From Casimicrobiaceae bacterium (GTDB lineage: Bacteria; Pseudomonadota; Gammaproteobacteria; Burkholderiales; Casimicrobiaceae): DNA of 64,000 bases. Each line of letters starts with the position of its first letter. The stretch's first letter is position 1. The position numbers were made by a program, and so were the translations under genes. The stretch is taken from assembly GCA_026646885.1 (NCBI GenBank), contig JAPKHK010000001.1, positions 186,001 to 250,000 on the forward strand, read 5' to 3'. The notes under the pieces were generated by a model. The model saw only the letters and a program-made list of their open reading frames with translations. It did not search any database and was not told the origin of the DNA. Shown here piece after piece: positions 51,228 through 61,647 of the stretch.

Positions 51228-52472
51228 ATGGCCGCTTACGAACTTCTGGTGGGTTTACGTTATACCAAAGCCAAGCGCCGCAATCACTTCATATCCTTCA
51301 TTTCCATCATTTCCATGGGGGGCATTGCGCTGGGTGTGGCGGCACTGATCGTCGTGCTCTCAGTGATGAACGGCTTTCAGGAAGAAGTGCGCAATCGCAT
51401 CCTGGCGGTGGTATCGCATGTCGAAATTCGCGGCTACGATCCCGGTCTGCGCGATTGGCAGGCAGTGGCGGGCCTGGCCAGCGCCAACGGACACGTCAAG
51501 GCCGCGGCGCCCTATGTCGCTGGTCAGGCGATGGTGGTCGCAGGCAACGCCACCCGCGGTGGGATTCTGCGCGGCATCGACCCGGCGCGAGAGGTGAAGG
51601 TTGCCGATTTTGCCGAGCACCTCGTTTCGGGCAGTCTGGAGGCTCTGCGTGAGGGCGAGTTCAACGTCGTCATGGGCGCAGAGATGGCGCGGGCCCTGGG
51701 TGTGAGCGTAGGCGACGCGGTGGTGATCTATGTTCCGCAAGGCCAGATGACCCCGGCTGGCGTGTTGCCGCGGGTCAAGCAGTTTCATGTCGCCGGGGTG
51801 TTCGAGATCGGTATGTTCGAATACGACAGCGGTCTCGCGCTGGTGCATCTGGCGGACGCGCAAAGGCTCTACCGCCTCAACGACGCGGTGAGCGGTGTGC
51901 GCCTCAAGCTCGATGATTTGTTTCTGGCGCCGCGGGTGGCCAGAGAACTGGCCGGCAGCCTGCCCATGTCGGTGGACGTGCGCGATTGGACCCGCAGTCA
52001 TGCCAATTTTTTCCGCGCCGTGCAGATCGAAAAGCGCATGATGTTCCTGATACTCACTCTAATCGTGGCGGTGGCGGCCTTCAACATCGTTTCCACCTTG
52101 GTGATGGTGGTCACCGACAAGCAACCTGACATCGCTATCTTGCGCACCCTGGGTGCGCGTCCCGGTAGCATCATGGCGATCTTCATGATCCAAGGGGCGC
52201 TGATCGGCGTGATCGGCACACTCCTGGGTGTTGCGGGCGGCGTGGCACTGGCCACGCACCTCGACACCGTGGTGCCGGCGCTGGAAGGGCTGCTCGGCGT
52301 TCAGTTCCTCGACAAATCGGTCTACATGCTCAGTACGCTACCCTCCGATTTGCAGCGCGGAGACGTGACCTCCATCGCGCTGGTATCACTTGCCCTGGCT
52401 TTCGTCTCGACGCTATACCCCAGCTGGCGCGCGGCCCGCGTCAATCCGGTGGAGGCCCTGCGCTATGAATAA
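51228..52472 (+). CDS. lolC: Lipoprotein-releasing ABC transporter permease LolC/LolE
   Basis: 414 residues. One N-terminal helix ([23 protein letters not shown]), a periplasmic domain with [17 protein letters not shown] (the hook region that contacts LolA), and three C-terminal helices with [16 protein letters not shown]. Together with LolD it extracts lipoproteins from the inner membrane. A single LolC/E-type gene is present, suggesting a homodimeric LolF-type complex. It overlaps lolD by 8 bp. Confidence 0.93.
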   Translation: MAAYELLVGLRYTKAKRRNHFISFISIISMGGIALGVAALIVVLSVMNGFQEEVRNRILAVVSHVEIRGYDPGLRDWQAVAGLASANGHVKAAAPYVAGQAMVVAGNATRGGILRGIDPAREVKVADFAEHLVSGSLEALREGEFNVVMGAEMARALGVSVGDAVVIYVPQGQMTPAGVLPRVKQFHVAGVFEIGMFEYDSGLALVHLADAQRLYRLNDAVSGVRLKLDDLFLAPRVARELAGSLPMSVDVRDWTRSHANFFRAVQIEKRMMFLILTLIVAVAAFNIVSTLVMVVTDKQPDIAILRTLGARPGSIMAIFMIQGALIGVIGTLLGVAGGVALATHLDTVVPALEGLLGVQFLDKSVYMLSTLPSDLQRGDVTSIALVSLALAFVSTLYPSWRAARVNPVEALRYE

Positions 52473-53184
52473 GCGGTCACTGGTCTTGGCATGCCGGGAT
52501 TTGCGCAAGACCTATGTTTCCGGCCCGCTCGAAGTGCCGGTACTCTTGGGGCTGAACATGGAGATCCGGGCAGGCGAGCGGGTGGCCATCGTTGGTGCCT
52601 CGGGCACCGGGAAGAGCACGCTGCTGCACCTTCTTGGCGGCCTGGACGTTCCCACTGGTGGCGAGGTGTGGGTGCAGGGGCGCGCGCTCTCTGGCCTCAA
52701 CGATGCCGAGCGCGGCGCGCTCCGCAATCAGGCGCTGGGTTTCATCTACCAGTTCCATCATCTCTTGCCGGAATTCACCGCGCTGGAAAACGTCGCCATG
52801 CCTTTACTAATCCGGCGCGCCGCTGCCAGCGAGGCGCGCACGCGCGCCGCCGCGATGCTCGCCGAGGTGGGGCTGGGAGAACGTTTGCGACACTTGCCCG
52901 GGGAGCTCTCCGGCGGTGAACGCCAGCGGGTGGCGCTTGCCCGCGCGTTGGTCACCCACCCGGCGGCGGTACTGGCGGACGAGCCGACGGGAAACCTCGA
53001 TCGCGGCACGGCCGACAAGGTGTTCGAACGTATGCTGGAACTCAACGCGTGTTATGGCACGGCCTTGGTGATCGTCACACACGACCCGGCATTGGCGGCG
53101 CGCATGGAGCGCACCCTGCGGATTCAAGATGGCGTGATCGTACCCGAGACTCGCGACGGGCCATTCGCGTCTGGAACGGTGTAG
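52465..53184 (+). CDS. lolD: Lipoprotein-releasing ABC transporter ATPase LolD
   Basis: 239 residues from the ATG at 52465 inside the end of lolC. Walker [31 protein letters not shown] (the LolD-specific Q-loop), signature [14 protein letters not shown], Walker [13 protein letters not shown] and switch His in VTHDPAL are intact. Its last 61 bp overlap the 3' end of the convergent ygfZ gene. Confidence 0.94.
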   Translation: MNKRSLVLACRDLRKTYVSGPLEVPVLLGLNMEIRAGERVAIVGASGTGKSTLLHLLGGLDVPTGGEVWVQGRALSGLNDAERGALRNQALGFIYQFHHLLPEFTALENVAMPLLIRRAAASEARTRAAAMLAEVGLGERLRHLPGELSGGERQRVALARALVTHPAAVLADEPTGNLDRGTADKVFERMLELNACYGTALVIVTHDPALAARMERTLRIQDGVIVPETRDGPFASGTV

Positions 53185-54182
53185 GGAAGATCGAGCAGCC
53201 GCAGTTGCGGCCCCTGAGGAGAACCCAAACGGACCTCGGTGTTCGCCGCCGCGGTTTGCAGCACGGCCAGAACCTCGCTCTCGCTTTCGTTACGCGGTGC
53301 GGCATTGGCGATCGTGCCGCAGGCTTGATCCCCGAAGACAGGGCTGTAGAGCCTGTCTCCGGCCTGTGCCGGCGCGCCGACGAGTGCTCGGTAGAGCCGC
53401 TCCTTCAGCTTACCCAGATAGTGCATGCGCGCCACGATCTCCTGGCCGGGGTAGCAGCCCTTTTCATAGGAGAGCGCGCCGACCAAGTCGAAGTTGAGCA
53501 TCTGCGGGACAAAAGCCTCCTGCGTGGCCGGAAGCACGGTGGCGATGCCCGCCGCAATGCTGGCGGCATCCCAAGCTGCCTCGCCGCCGCCAGTCGCGAC
53601 CGCGCTGAGGCGTGCCCAGCACCGCGCCATGGCTTCGCTTTCGGCGGCGAGGAGCAAGCGCGTGGCGTCGAGGGCGAGAATCTGCGTTGCGTCCGCTTCG
53701 AGCACGGTCCCAGAAGCCGGGACGGGCAGGCCTGCCGTGGCGAGCGCCTGAGCGCCGGCACTGCCGGTGAGTCCGAGAGCCAGAAAGGAGCTGGGGGCGA
53801 TCTTGACCTTGGCGCGCAGGACGTAGCGCTCAAGTCGTGTCATCACGCCATCGGCGAGGCTTGCCGGCAAGTGCGCATAGAAGGTTTCGGAGTCCGACCG
53901 CCACAGCACGAAGCTGGCGAGAAGGCGACCCTTGGGCGTGCAGTAGCCGGAGAGCTGCCATTGCCCGGGCGGGAGCGTCAAGACGTCGTTAGTGGTCTGG
54001 CTCTGCAGAAAGGCCTGCGCGTCGGGTCCCCGAATCTGCCAGATCGCGCTGTCGCGCAGCGGAACGCACGTGGCGCGGCATTGCATCGCTTCGGGAATCA
54101 GATCGGTCGCGCCGTTGCGGGGCTGCTGCATGGCGCCAGGCCTGTCGCCCCCGGAGGCGACGATTTCACTCCATTGCGGCAT
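53124..54182 (-). CDS. ygfZ: Folate-binding Fe-S cluster repair protein YgfZ (GcvT-like)
   Basis: 352 residues, although the first about 32 may be non-conserved and a later start is possible. YgfZ helps maintain Fe-S enzymes such as MiaB in a folate-dependent manner. The signature [20 protein letters not shown] with its conserved Cys is present near residue 240, and the GcvT-type N-terminal fold ([20 protein letters not shown]) precedes it. It is convergent with and overlaps lolD by 61 bp. Confidence 0.93.
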   Translation of the reverse strand: MPQWSEIVASGGDRPGAMQQPRNGATDLIPEAMQCRATCVPLRDSAIWQIRGPDAQAFLQSQTTNDVLTLPPGQWQLSGYCTPKGRLLASFVLWRSDSETFYAHLPASLADGVMTRLERYVLRAKVKIAPSSFLALGLTGSAGAQALATAGLPVPASGTVLEADATQILALDATRLLLAAESEAMARCWARLSAVATGGGEAAWDAASIAAGIATVLPATQEAFVPQMLNFDLVGALSYEKGCYPGQEIVARMHYLGKLKERLYRALVGAPAQAGDRLYSPVFGDQACGTIANAAPRNESESEVLAVLQTAAANTEVRLGSPQGPQLRLLDLPYTVPDANGPSRVSGTITPS

Positions 54183-54224
54183 GATGCGCGGCGCTCGCGC
54201 CTCTGGCTGGAGTGCACAAAAAGC

Positions 54225-54233
54225 TGATATAAT
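54225..54233 (+). promoter_or_regulatory. Extended -10 promoter of rpsB
   Basis: TGATATAAT is a perfect TATAAT (54228-54233) with the extended TG motif. There is no clear -35 hexamer, as tolerated by extended -10 promoters. It lies 161 bp before rpsB. Confidence 0.7.
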
Positions 54234-54393
54234 TCAAAGTTGGCTCGTCCTCTCGTAGACGCTTTTCCCAGGGCTCCAGGAAGTTCCGGGAGCGCGAGGC
54301 GCGCCGAACATCTCACACATCCGCTGATAGCCAGGGTGCCCGGATAACGGGCGGTGGTGGCGGATGGAGGCTAAACCCTGACTGGAGTTAAAC
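54234..54393 (+). promoter_or_regulatory. Structured rpsB leader, candidate S2 autoregulation site
   Basis: About 155 nt of leader with several GC-rich inverted repeats before the ATG. Ribosomal protein S2 represses its own mRNA in other proteobacteria through the leader, so this region is a reasonable place for that control. I cannot match a specific motif by eye. Confidence 0.4.
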
Positions 54394-55143
54394 ATGTCTG
54401 CAACCATGCGTCAAATGCTCGAAGCTGGCGTCCATTTCGGCCACCAGACCCGCTATTGGAATCCGAAGATGGCGGCTTACATCTTCGGCCACCGCAACAA
54501 GATTCACATCATCAATCTCGAAAAGACGCTCGAGATGTATCTCGAAGCGTTGAAGTTCGTGCGTCGGTTGGCATCCAATCGCGGCAGCATCCTGTTTGTG
54601 GGTACCAAGCGCCAGGCCCGTGAAATCATCGCCGAAGAAGCGCAACGTTGTGGCATGCCCTACGTCGACCAGCGCTGGTTGGGCGGCATGCTGACCAATT
54701 TCAAGACCGTCAAGCAGTCGATCAAGCGCCTGAAAGACCTCGAGACCATGAAGACCGATGGCACTTTCGAGCGCATGTCAAAGCGCGAGGCGCTGCACCA
54801 TCAGCGCGAGCTCGACAAGCTCCTCGCGAGTCTCGGCGGCATCAAGGACATGGCCGCATTGCCCGACGCGCTGTTCGTTGTCGATGTCGGCTACCAGAAC
54901 ATTGCCATCACCGAAGCCGCCAAGCTGGGCATTCCGGTGGTTGGGGTGGTCGACACCAATCATTCGCCCGACGGTATCGCCTACGTGATTCCCGGCAACG
55001 ACGATTCCAGCCGCGCTATTCGGCTGTACGCCCGCGGTGTTGCGGATGCCATTCTCGAGGGCCGCAGCCAAGTGGTGCAGGAGATCGTCGAGGCCGGCGA
55101 GTTCATCGAAGTCGAGACCGACGCCGACGCAACGGCTGCGTAA
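54394..55143 (+). CDS. rpsB: 30S ribosomal protein S2
   Basis: 249 residues, family length. [50 protein letters not shown] and [10 protein letters not shown] are textbook S2 sequence. It opens the rpsB-tsf-pyrH-frr run conserved in proteobacteria. Confidence 0.98.
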   Translation: MSATMRQMLEAGVHFGHQTRYWNPKMAAYIFGHRNKIHIINLEKTLEMYLEALKFVRRLASNRGSILFVGTKRQAREIIAEEAQRCGMPYVDQRWLGGMLTNFKTVKQSIKRLKDLETMKTDGTFERMSKREALHHQRELDKLLASLGGIKDMAALPDALFVVDVGYQNIAITEAAKLGIPVVGVVDTNHSPDGIAYVIPGNDDSSRAIRLYARGVADAILEGRSQVVQEIVEAGEFIEVETDADATAA

Positions 55144-55166
55144 TCGGGGCCGCGTAACTCGCAGCG

Positions 55167-55184
55167 GGGCGGCCGAAGCCGCCC
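55167..55184 (+). other. rpsB-tsf intergenic hairpin
   Basis: A perfect 7-bp stem GGGCGGC/GCCGCCC with a CGAA tetraloop sits 24 bp after rpsB and 44 bp before tsf. There is no T-run. Such hairpins can set the S2:EF-Ts ratio by partial termination or RNA processing. Confidence 0.5.
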
Positions 55185-55227
55185 GGCCGCGTCGATTCAC
55201 AGTCAACGCATTAAGCAAGGAACAGCA

Positions 55228-56118
55228 ATGGCGGAAATTACCGCAAGCATGGTCAAAGAGCTGCGCGAGCTTACTGGGCTCGGCATGATGGAGTGCAAAA
55301 AAGCGCTCACGGAAACCAACGGCGACATGAAGGCCGCCGAAGACTTGCTCCGCGTGAAAAGCGGCGCCAAAGCCTCGAAGGCCTCGAGCCGAGTCACCGC
55401 CGAGGGCATCATTGGGGCGTATCTGGCCGCCGATGGCAAGTTGGCAGCGATGGTGGAAGTCAACTGCGAAACCGATTTCGTGGCAAAGAACGACGATTTC
55501 CGTGCCTTTGCCGCAGTGCTCGCCGAGGCGGTGGCGAAAAGCAATCCTAGCGATGTGGCGGCGATCGCCGCACTCAAGCTCGATGGCGCCACTGTGGAAG
55601 ACAAGCGGCAGGCCCTGGTGCAGAAGATCGGCGAAAACATCAGTGTGCGACGCTTCGCGCGCTTCCAGTCCGAGGCGCGGCTTGTGCAATACTTGCATGG
55701 CGGCGGCCGCATCGGCGTGACCGTAGAGTACACCGGCGGCAGCGAGGCGGTGGGCAAAGATGTTGCCATGCACGTTGCTGCGAGCGTCGCGGCGATTCGA
55801 CCGGTGTGCGTTTCACGCGAGCAGGTGCCGGCAGAACTGGTGGAGCGCGAGCGCCAGATCTACCTCGCCCAGGCCAAGGAGTCGGGCAAGCCCGAGGATA
55901 TCGCCAAGAAGATGGTGGAAGGGCGCATCCAGAAGTTTCTCGCCGAGGTCACGCTCCTGGGGCAACCCTTTGTCAAGAACCCCGATGACACCGTTGAGAA
56001 ATACCTCAAGGCCAATGGCGCCACGGTCAAGAGCTTTGGGCTCTACGTAGTGGGTGAGGGCATCGAAAAGAAAAGCGCTGACTTCGCCGCCGAGGTTGCG
56101 GCGATGACCAAGGGCTGA
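55228..56118 (+). CDS. tsf: Elongation factor Ts
   Basis: 296 residues. The EF-Tu-binding N-terminus ([24 protein letters not shown]), the TDFVAKN motif in ETDFVAKND, and [15 protein letters not shown] are all present. EF-Ts exchanges GDP for GTP on EF-Tu. AGGAAC lies 7 bp before the ATG. Confidence 0.98.
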   Translation: MAEITASMVKELRELTGLGMMECKKALTETNGDMKAAEDLLRVKSGAKASKASSRVTAEGIIGAYLAADGKLAAMVEVNCETDFVAKNDDFRAFAAVLAEAVAKSNPSDVAAIAALKLDGATVEDKRQALVQKIGENISVRRFARFQSEARLVQYLHGGGRIGVTVEYTGGSEAVGKDVAMHVAASVAAIRPVCVSREQVPAELVERERQIYLAQAKESGKPEDIAKKMVEGRIQKFLAEVTLLGQPFVKNPDDTVEKYLKANGATVKSFGLYVVGEGIEKKSADFAAEVAAMTKG

Positions 56119-56131
56119 TCGGATCGCAGAC

Positions 56132-56857
56132 ATGAGTCAGTCCCCGTTACCGGCCTACAAGCGGATTCTCCTCAAGCTCTCGGGAGAAGCGCTGATGGGC
56201 GACGATCCTTACGGCATCAACCGCGAAGTCATCGACCGCATTACCGCCGAGGTGGGCGAAGTGGTGGCGATGGGGGTGCAGGTCGGGATCGTGATCGGCG
56301 GCGGGAACATTTTTCGCGGGGTGGCACCAGGTGCTGCGGGCATGGATCGGGCGACCGCCGACTATATGGGCATGCTGGCGACGCTCATGAACGCTCTGGC
56401 GCTGCAGGACGCGATGCGTCGCGCCAACATCCAGAGCCGAGTGCAATCGGCTCTCACCATCGAACAGGTCGCGGAGCCCTACATCCGGGGCAAGGCGCTG
56501 CGCTATCTCGAGGAGGGCAAGGTGGTGATTTTCGCCGCCGGCACCGGAAACCCGTTTTTCACCACCGACACTGCGGCAGCGCTGCGTGGGCGGGAAATGG
56601 GTGTCGATATCGTCTTGAAGGCCACCAAAGTCGACGGCGTTTATACTGCCGACCCGAAATTGCACCCCAGTGCAGAACGCTATGGCAAGCTCACCTTTGA
56701 CGAAGCGATCGTCAAGAACCTCAAGGTCATGGACGCGACCGCGCTGGCCCTTTGTCGGGACCAGAACATGCTGGTCAAGGTGTTCAGCATTTTCAAGAGC
56801 GGTGCGCTGCGCCGAGTGGTCATGGGCGAGGACGAAGGCACTCTGGTGCATTGCTGA
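56132..56857 (+). CDS. pyrH: Uridylate kinase
   Basis: 241 residues. [42 protein letters not shown] and [12 protein letters not shown] identify the bacterial UMP kinase, which makes UDP and is hexameric. It starts 14 bp after tsf, in the usual gene order. Confidence 0.97.
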   Translation: MSQSPLPAYKRILLKLSGEALMGDDPYGINREVIDRITAEVGEVVAMGVQVGIVIGGGNIFRGVAPGAAGMDRATADYMGMLATLMNALALQDAMRRANIQSRVQSALTIEQVAEPYIRGKALRYLEEGKVVIFAAGTGNPFFTTDTAAALRGREMGVDIVLKATKVDGVYTADPKLHPSAERYGKLTFDEAIVKNLKVMDATALALCRDQNMLVKVFSIFKSGALRRVVMGEDEGTLVHC

Positions 56858-56892
56858 GGAATGGAACATCCCAGAACGAGCGAGGAAAAGCC

Positions 56893-57450
56893 ATGATTGC
56901 CGATATCAAGAAGTCCGCCGAACAGAAGATGCATAAATCGATCGAGACTCTCAAGGCTGACCTCGCCAAGGTGCGTACTGGTCGAGCACATACCGGGATT
57001 CTCGACCATGTCCAGGTTGATTATTACGGAACCATGATGCCGATCCCTCAAGTCGCGAACGTAACCCTCGCCGACGCGCGCACGATCGGCGTGCAGCCTT
57101 GGGAGAAGAAGATGATTCCGGTGGTCGAAAAGGCCATTCGCGACAGCGACCTCGGCTTGAACCCGGCGACGCAGGGAGATCTCATTCGCGTGCCGATGCC
57201 GGCGCTCACCGAGGAGCGGCGCAAGGATCTCATTAAAGTAGTACGGCACGAGGCGGAGAACGCTCGTGTGGCCGTGCGCAACATCCGGCGTGACGCCAAC
57301 GCCCACCTCAAGGAAGCGCTCAAGAAGAAGGAATGCTCCGAAGATGATGAGCGTCGCGCCCAGGACGAGATCCAGAAGCTCACTGACCGCAGCATCGCCG
57401 AGATCGACAAAGTCCTCGCGGCGAAAGAAGCGGATCTGCTGGTGATCTGA
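56893..57450 (+). CDS. frr: Ribosome recycling factor
   Basis: 185 residues from the ATG at 56893 (GAGGAAAA upstream). [21 protein letters not shown] and [27 protein letters not shown] are the conserved tip and stem of RRF, which splits post-termination ribosomes together with EF-G. Confidence 0.97.
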   Translation: MIADIKKSAEQKMHKSIETLKADLAKVRTGRAHTGILDHVQVDYYGTMMPIPQVANVTLADARTIGVQPWEKKMIPVVEKAIRDSDLGLNPATQGDLIRVPMPALTEERRKDLIKVVRHEAENARVAVRNIRRDANAHLKEALKKKECSEDDERRAQDEIQKLTDRSIAEIDKVLAAKEADLLVI

Positions 57451-57487
57451 GGCTTTCTGCCTCGCTCAACTGCCAGCGCGTCGACCG

Positions 57488-58237
57488 GTGTTTGCCAGTT
57501 CCACCCGCGAGGTACCCGAAGCCGGCGCGGTGCCCCGGCACATCGCAATCATCATGGATGGTAATGGTCGCTGGGCGAAAAAGCGGCTGCTGCCACGGGT
57601 CGCCGGTCACCGCCGCGGCGTAGAGGCGGTACGCGAAGTCATTCGCGGCTGCATCGAACAAGGCGTCGAATATCTCACTCTGTTCGCATTTTCGAGCGAA
57701 AACTGGCGTCGCCCGGCCGAAGAGGTGACACTCCTCATGCAGCTTTTCGTCCGCGCACTGGAGCAGGAAATCGACAAGCTGCATGCAAACGGCATTCGCT
57801 TCAAAGTGATCGGAGAACTCTCCCGTTTCGAACCTCGTTTGGTGGCCCTCATCGAGCGCGGCATGGCGCTCACCGCGGCCAACACGCGACTGACGCTGAC
57901 CGTCGCGGCAAACTACGGCGGGCGGTGGGACATCGCGCAGGCGGTTGCCGGCTTGCTCAAGGCCGCTCCGGAAAAGGCCGCCGGCTTCGATCCCGACGAA
58001 CTTGCACCCTACCTATCCATGGGGTATGCGCCCGAGCCCGATCTTTTCATACGTACTGGTGGCGAGCAGCGCATCAGCAATTTTCTGCTCTGGCAGCTTG
58101 CCTACAGCGAGCTCTATTTCACCGACATGCTTTGGCCGGATTTCGATCGCACCGCACTCGCCGCCGCCATAGCCTCCTATCAAGGGCGCGAGCGGCGATT
58201 TGGTCGCACCAGCGAGCAGGTGCGCGCGGATGCTTAG
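57488..58237 (+). CDS. uppS: Undecaprenyl diphosphate synthase
   Basis: 249 residues from the GTG at 57488. [16 protein letters not shown] carries the catalytic Asp (D24), and SSENWRRP and [20 protein letters not shown] are conserved. The enzyme makes the C55 lipid carrier for peptidoglycan. It overlaps cdsA by 8 bp. Confidence 0.96.
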   Translation: MFASSTREVPEAGAVPRHIAIIMDGNGRWAKKRLLPRVAGHRRGVEAVREVIRGCIEQGVEYLTLFAFSSENWRRPAEEVTLLMQLFVRALEQEIDKLHANGIRFKVIGELSRFEPRLVALIERGMALTAANTRLTLTVAANYGGRWDIAQAVAGLLKAAPEKAAGFDPDELAPYLSMGYAPEPDLFIRTGGEQRISNFLLWQLAYSELYFTDMLWPDFDRTALAAAIASYQGRERRFGRTSEQVRADA

Positions 58238-59066
58238 AGCGCGGGTGATCACCGCGTTGATCCTCGCGGCCTTGGTTCTAGGCGCGCTGTTCTTGCTGCC
58301 GGTTTGGGGATGGGGGATGTTTGCGCTGCTGCTGCTCCTGGCGGCTGGTCATGAGTGGGCCCGCCTGGGTGCCTGGTCGCGTTCATTGGAATTTTTCTTC
58401 CTCGGCTTTCTGGGCATCGCTGGTTTGTGGTTGCTCTTCGGTACGCCGCGTCCGGGCACTTCCGGTTTTATTGAACTCACCCGCCTGCTCGCGCTGGCCG
58501 CTACGCTGTTCTGGGTTTTCGTCGCGCCGCTCTGGCTCAAGCAAGGCTGGCGGACGCCGACGGCTCCAGGTTTCTTGCTGCTGGGTGCGGTGCTTCTTCT
58601 TGCGACATGGTCCGCGTTGATCGTCCTGCAATTGCGTTCGCCATGGTTAGTCGTGGCTGCTATCGCCCTGGTTGCCGCCGCAGATATTTCCGCCTATTTC
58701 ATGGGCCGCGCCTTCGGCAGGCACAAGCTGGCGCCTGGTATCAGTCCGGGCAAGACCTGGGAAGGGGTGGGCGGTGCGGTAGGGGGGGTGCTGATCTACG
58801 CTCTGATGCTCTTGCCTTTGGCCAGAGAACTGGGGCGCCAAGCCGACCTGAGCGCTGGGGCGATCGCTGTATGGTTGGTTTTTGCGATGCTGATGACGGT
58901 GTTGGCCATCACCGGGGATCTCTTTGAATCCTGGCTGAAGCGTGTACGGGGAGTCAAGGACAGCGGTCGCATTCTGCCAGGGCACGGCGGCGTGCTTGAC
59001 CGCATCGATGCGCTCTTGCCGACCATGCCTGCCGCAGCGCTTTTCGCGATCTACGCGCTCACCTGA
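58230..59066 (+). CDS. cdsA: Phosphatidate cytidylyltransferase
   Basis: 278 residues from the ATG at 58230. About eight hydrophobic segments and the CTP-transferase signature [11 protein letters not shown] followed by [13 protein letters not shown]. It makes CDP-diacylglycerol for phospholipid synthesis in the inner membrane. Confidence 0.95.
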   Translation: MLRARVITALILAALVLGALFLLPVWGWGMFALLLLLAAGHEWARLGAWSRSLEFFFLGFLGIAGLWLLFGTPRPGTSGFIELTRLLALAATLFWVFVAPLWLKQGWRTPTAPGFLLLGAVLLLATWSALIVLQLRSPWLVVAAIALVAAADISAYFMGRAFGRHKLAPGISPGKTWEGVGGAVGGVLIYALMLLPLARELGRQADLSAGAIAVWLVFAMLMTVLAITGDLFESWLKRVRGVKDSGRILPGHGGVLDRIDALLPTMPAAALFAIYALT

Positions 59067-59075
59067 GGGAAGCAA

Positions 59076-60266
59076 GTGAGCGAAGGTTTGCGCCAAATTA
59101 CTCTGCTCGGTTCCACGGGATCAATTGGCCGCAGCACCCTCGACGTGATCGGTAGGCACCCCGAGCGCTACCGGGTCTTTGCACTGGCAGCGCAGCGGCA
59201 GTGGGCCCTGATGCTGGAGCAATGCCGTGTTTTTCGGCCCCGCATGGCCGTCCTGCTCGATGCCGATGCCGCCGCTTGTCTTGCCGCGGCGTTGCGCCAG
59301 GAGGGAATCGAGTGCCAGGTATTGGCGGGTACCGAGGGTATGGTCGCGGTTGCCCAAGCGCCCGAGGCCGACACGGTTCTAGCGGCGATCGTAGGGGCTG
59401 CCGGCTTGCTGCCGACTCTTGCCGCGGCTCGGGCAGGCAAGCGCGTGTTGTTGGCCAACAAGGAAACTCTGGTACTCGCCGGAGGTCTTTTTATGGAGGC
59501 GGCTGCGCAAAACGGCGCGAGTGTATTGCCTGTGGACAGCGAGCACAATGCGATTTTCCAGTGCCTGCCGGCGGACTATAGCGGCACAGGTAAGCGCGGG
59601 GTCAAGCGCATCGTTCTGACTGCCTCGGGCGGGCCGTTTCGCGAGGCGCCCCTGGAGCGGCTGGCGACCGTTACTCCCGAGCAAGCCTGTGCGCACCCTA
59701 ACTGGGTCATGGGGCGCAAGATCTCGGTGGATTCAGCGACCATGATGAACAAGGGCCTAGAGGTGATCGAGGCACACTGGCTTTTTGGCCTACCGCCCGA
59801 GTGCATCGATGTGATCATCCATCCGCAGAGCGTGATTCACTCCCTGGTGGAGTATCTCGACGGATCCATGCTCGCCCAGCTCGGCAATCCCGATATGCGC
59901 ACGCCGATCGCGTATGCCCTGGCCCACCCTGAGCGCGTTGTAGCCGGTGTGGAGACTCTCGATCTGACCCGGACGGCCGGCCTGACGTTTTCGGCTCCCG
60001 ATTGGCAGCGCTTCCCCTGCCTTAAGCTCGCCTACCAGGCGCTCCAGGCAGGTGGGTCGGCGGCGGCCGTGCTCAATGCCGCAAATGAAGTCGCGGTGGC
60101 GGCCTTTTTGGCAGGGCAGGGGAGCTATTTGCAGATCGCTCAGACGTGCACGGCGGTGCTCGATGCTCTGCCGGTGCGGGCCATCGATAGCGTCGAGGCA
60201 GCATTGGCGGTGGATCAACAAGCGCGTGCCGTGGCGCGCAATCATCTGCGGCTGGGGGCTGAGTGA
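59076..60266 (+). CDS. dxr: 1-deoxy-D-xylulose 5-phosphate reductoisomerase
   Basis: 396 residues from the GTG at 59076. [16 protein letters not shown] is the NADPH site, [12 protein letters not shown] and [14 protein letters not shown] the active site, with ASGGPF and [15 protein letters not shown] further on. First committed step of the non-mevalonate isoprenoid pathway, feeding uppS. The stop overlaps the rseP start. Confidence 0.97.
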   Translation: MSEGLRQITLLGSTGSIGRSTLDVIGRHPERYRVFALAAQRQWALMLEQCRVFRPRMAVLLDADAAACLAAALRQEGIECQVLAGTEGMVAVAQAPEADTVLAAIVGAAGLLPTLAAARAGKRVLLANKETLVLAGGLFMEAAAQNGASVLPVDSEHNAIFQCLPADYSGTGKRGVKRIVLTASGGPFREAPLERLATVTPEQACAHPNWVMGRKISVDSATMMNKGLEVIEAHWLFGLPPECIDVIIHPQSVIHSLVEYLDGSMLAQLGNPDMRTPIAYALAHPERVVAGVETLDLTRTAGLTFSAPDWQRFPCLKLAYQALQAGGSAAAVLNAANEVAVAAFLAGQGSYLQIAQTCTAVLDALPVRAIDSVEAALAVDQQARAVARNHLRLGAE

Positions 60267-61630
60267 TGGGTGGGGTGTTGCAGAGCGTTTTCGGTTTTCT
60301 CGCCGCGGTAGGGTTTCTCGTGCTGTTTCACGAGCTTGGGCACTATGTCGTGGCGCGCCTGGCGGGCGTGAAGGTCTTGCGCTTTTCGGTTGGATTCGGC
60401 CGCGTGCTGGCCTCGCGGCGCTGGGGCAAGGATCAGACCGAGTGGGCGTTTTCCGCCATTCCACTGGGCGGTTACGTCAAGATGCTCGATGAGCGTGAGG
60501 GCGAGGTCCCCTGTAACGAGGCTTCGCGGGCCTTCAATCGACAGAGCCTGGGCAAGCGCTTTGCCATCGTTGTGGCTGGGCCACTGGCGAACTTGGCACT
60601 GGCGGTGTTGCTCTATACCGTCATTTTCGCGGGCGGTACGGAGGGACTGCGGCCCGTGCTCGATCTGCCCCCCGCGGACTCGCCCGCCGCCGAGGCGCAG
60701 CTCGCGCGCGGCGATGAGGTCAGATCAATCGGCGGTGCGCGCGTGCAGACTTGGGCGGATGTACGCTGGGGTCTGCTTAAGGCCTCGGGAAAGGAAGAAG
60801 TCGACATCGATGTGGACCGTGGCGGCGCACCGCTCCAGCGCGTGCTGAACTTGCGCGCCGTGCAGCGCGAGGACTGGGAGGGTGATTTCCTGCGCAAGCT
60901 GGGTTTGGCCGTGTATCGTCCGCCGCTCGATCCGGTTATCGGCGCCTTGCAGGAAGGCAAACCCGCCGAGCGCGCGGGGCTGATGGCCGGTGACCGCGTC
61001 CTCGCCATCGACGGCCAGGTCATGAGGGACTGGGATAGCCTGGCGGGATGGATTCGTGCCCGCCCTGGTCAGACGTTGCAGTTTCGCGTCGATCGGGGCG
61101 GCGAGACGCGCGAGATTGCCGTCAGCACGGAATCCGCGGCAAAAGGAACGACGCGCATCGGCCTCGTCGGCATTACCCCCCATTTGGATCCGGCCACCAT
61201 GGCGCACTTGCGCGTGGTCGCGCAATACAGCTTACCGGAGGCGTTCTTACAAGGGGCGGTGAAAACTTGGGATCTATCCATATTTACCCTGAAGATGCTC
61301 AAGCGCATCGTTCTCGGAGAAGCTTCACTCAAGAACATCAGCGGTCCCCTAACCATGGCCGATTATGCTGGGCAGTCGGTTGCCGCTGGATGGGTGGTCT
61401 TTCTCGGCTACCTTGCTCTGATCAGCGTCAGTCTCGGCGTGCTCAACCTGCTGCCCGTGCCGCTGCTGGATGGCGGGCATTTGATGTATTATACGGCCGA
61501 GCTCGTTACCGGCCGCCCGGTGAGCGACCGGATTGCCGACATCGGCCAGCGCATCGGAATCGCGGTGCTGTTCATGCTGATGGGTCTCGCGCTTTACAAC
61601 GATCTGAATCACTTCCTCGCCAAATTCTGA
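60266..61630 (+). CDS. rseP: Site-2 zinc metalloprotease RseP
   Basis: 454 residues, ATG overlapping the dxr stop (TGATG). HELGH (H22, E23, H26) in the first helix, two PDZ domains (about 115-280), and LLPVPLLDGGHLMYY with the third zinc ligand Asp. RseP cuts anti-sigma factors and signal-peptide remnants within the membrane. Confidence 0.96.
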   Translation: MGGVLQSVFGFLAAVGFLVLFHELGHYVVARLAGVKVLRFSVGFGRVLASRRWGKDQTEWAFSAIPLGGYVKMLDEREGEVPCNEASRAFNRQSLGKRFAIVVAGPLANLALAVLLYTVIFAGGTEGLRPVLDLPPADSPAAEAQLARGDEVRSIGGARVQTWADVRWGLLKASGKEEVDIDVDRGGAPLQRVLNLRAVQREDWEGDFLRKLGLAVYRPPLDPVIGALQEGKPAERAGLMAGDRVLAIDGQVMRDWDSLAGWIRARPGQTLQFRVDRGGETREIAVSTESAAKGTTRIGLVGITPHLDPATMAHLRVVAQYSLPEAFLQGAVKTWDLSIFTLKMLKRIVLGEASLKNISGPLTMADYAGQSVAAGWVVFLGYLALISVSLGVLNLLPVPLLDGGHLMYYTAELVTGRPVSDRIADIGQRIGIAVLFMLMGLALYNDLNHFLAKF

Positions 61631-61647
61631 GCCCCTATCGAGCCGCG

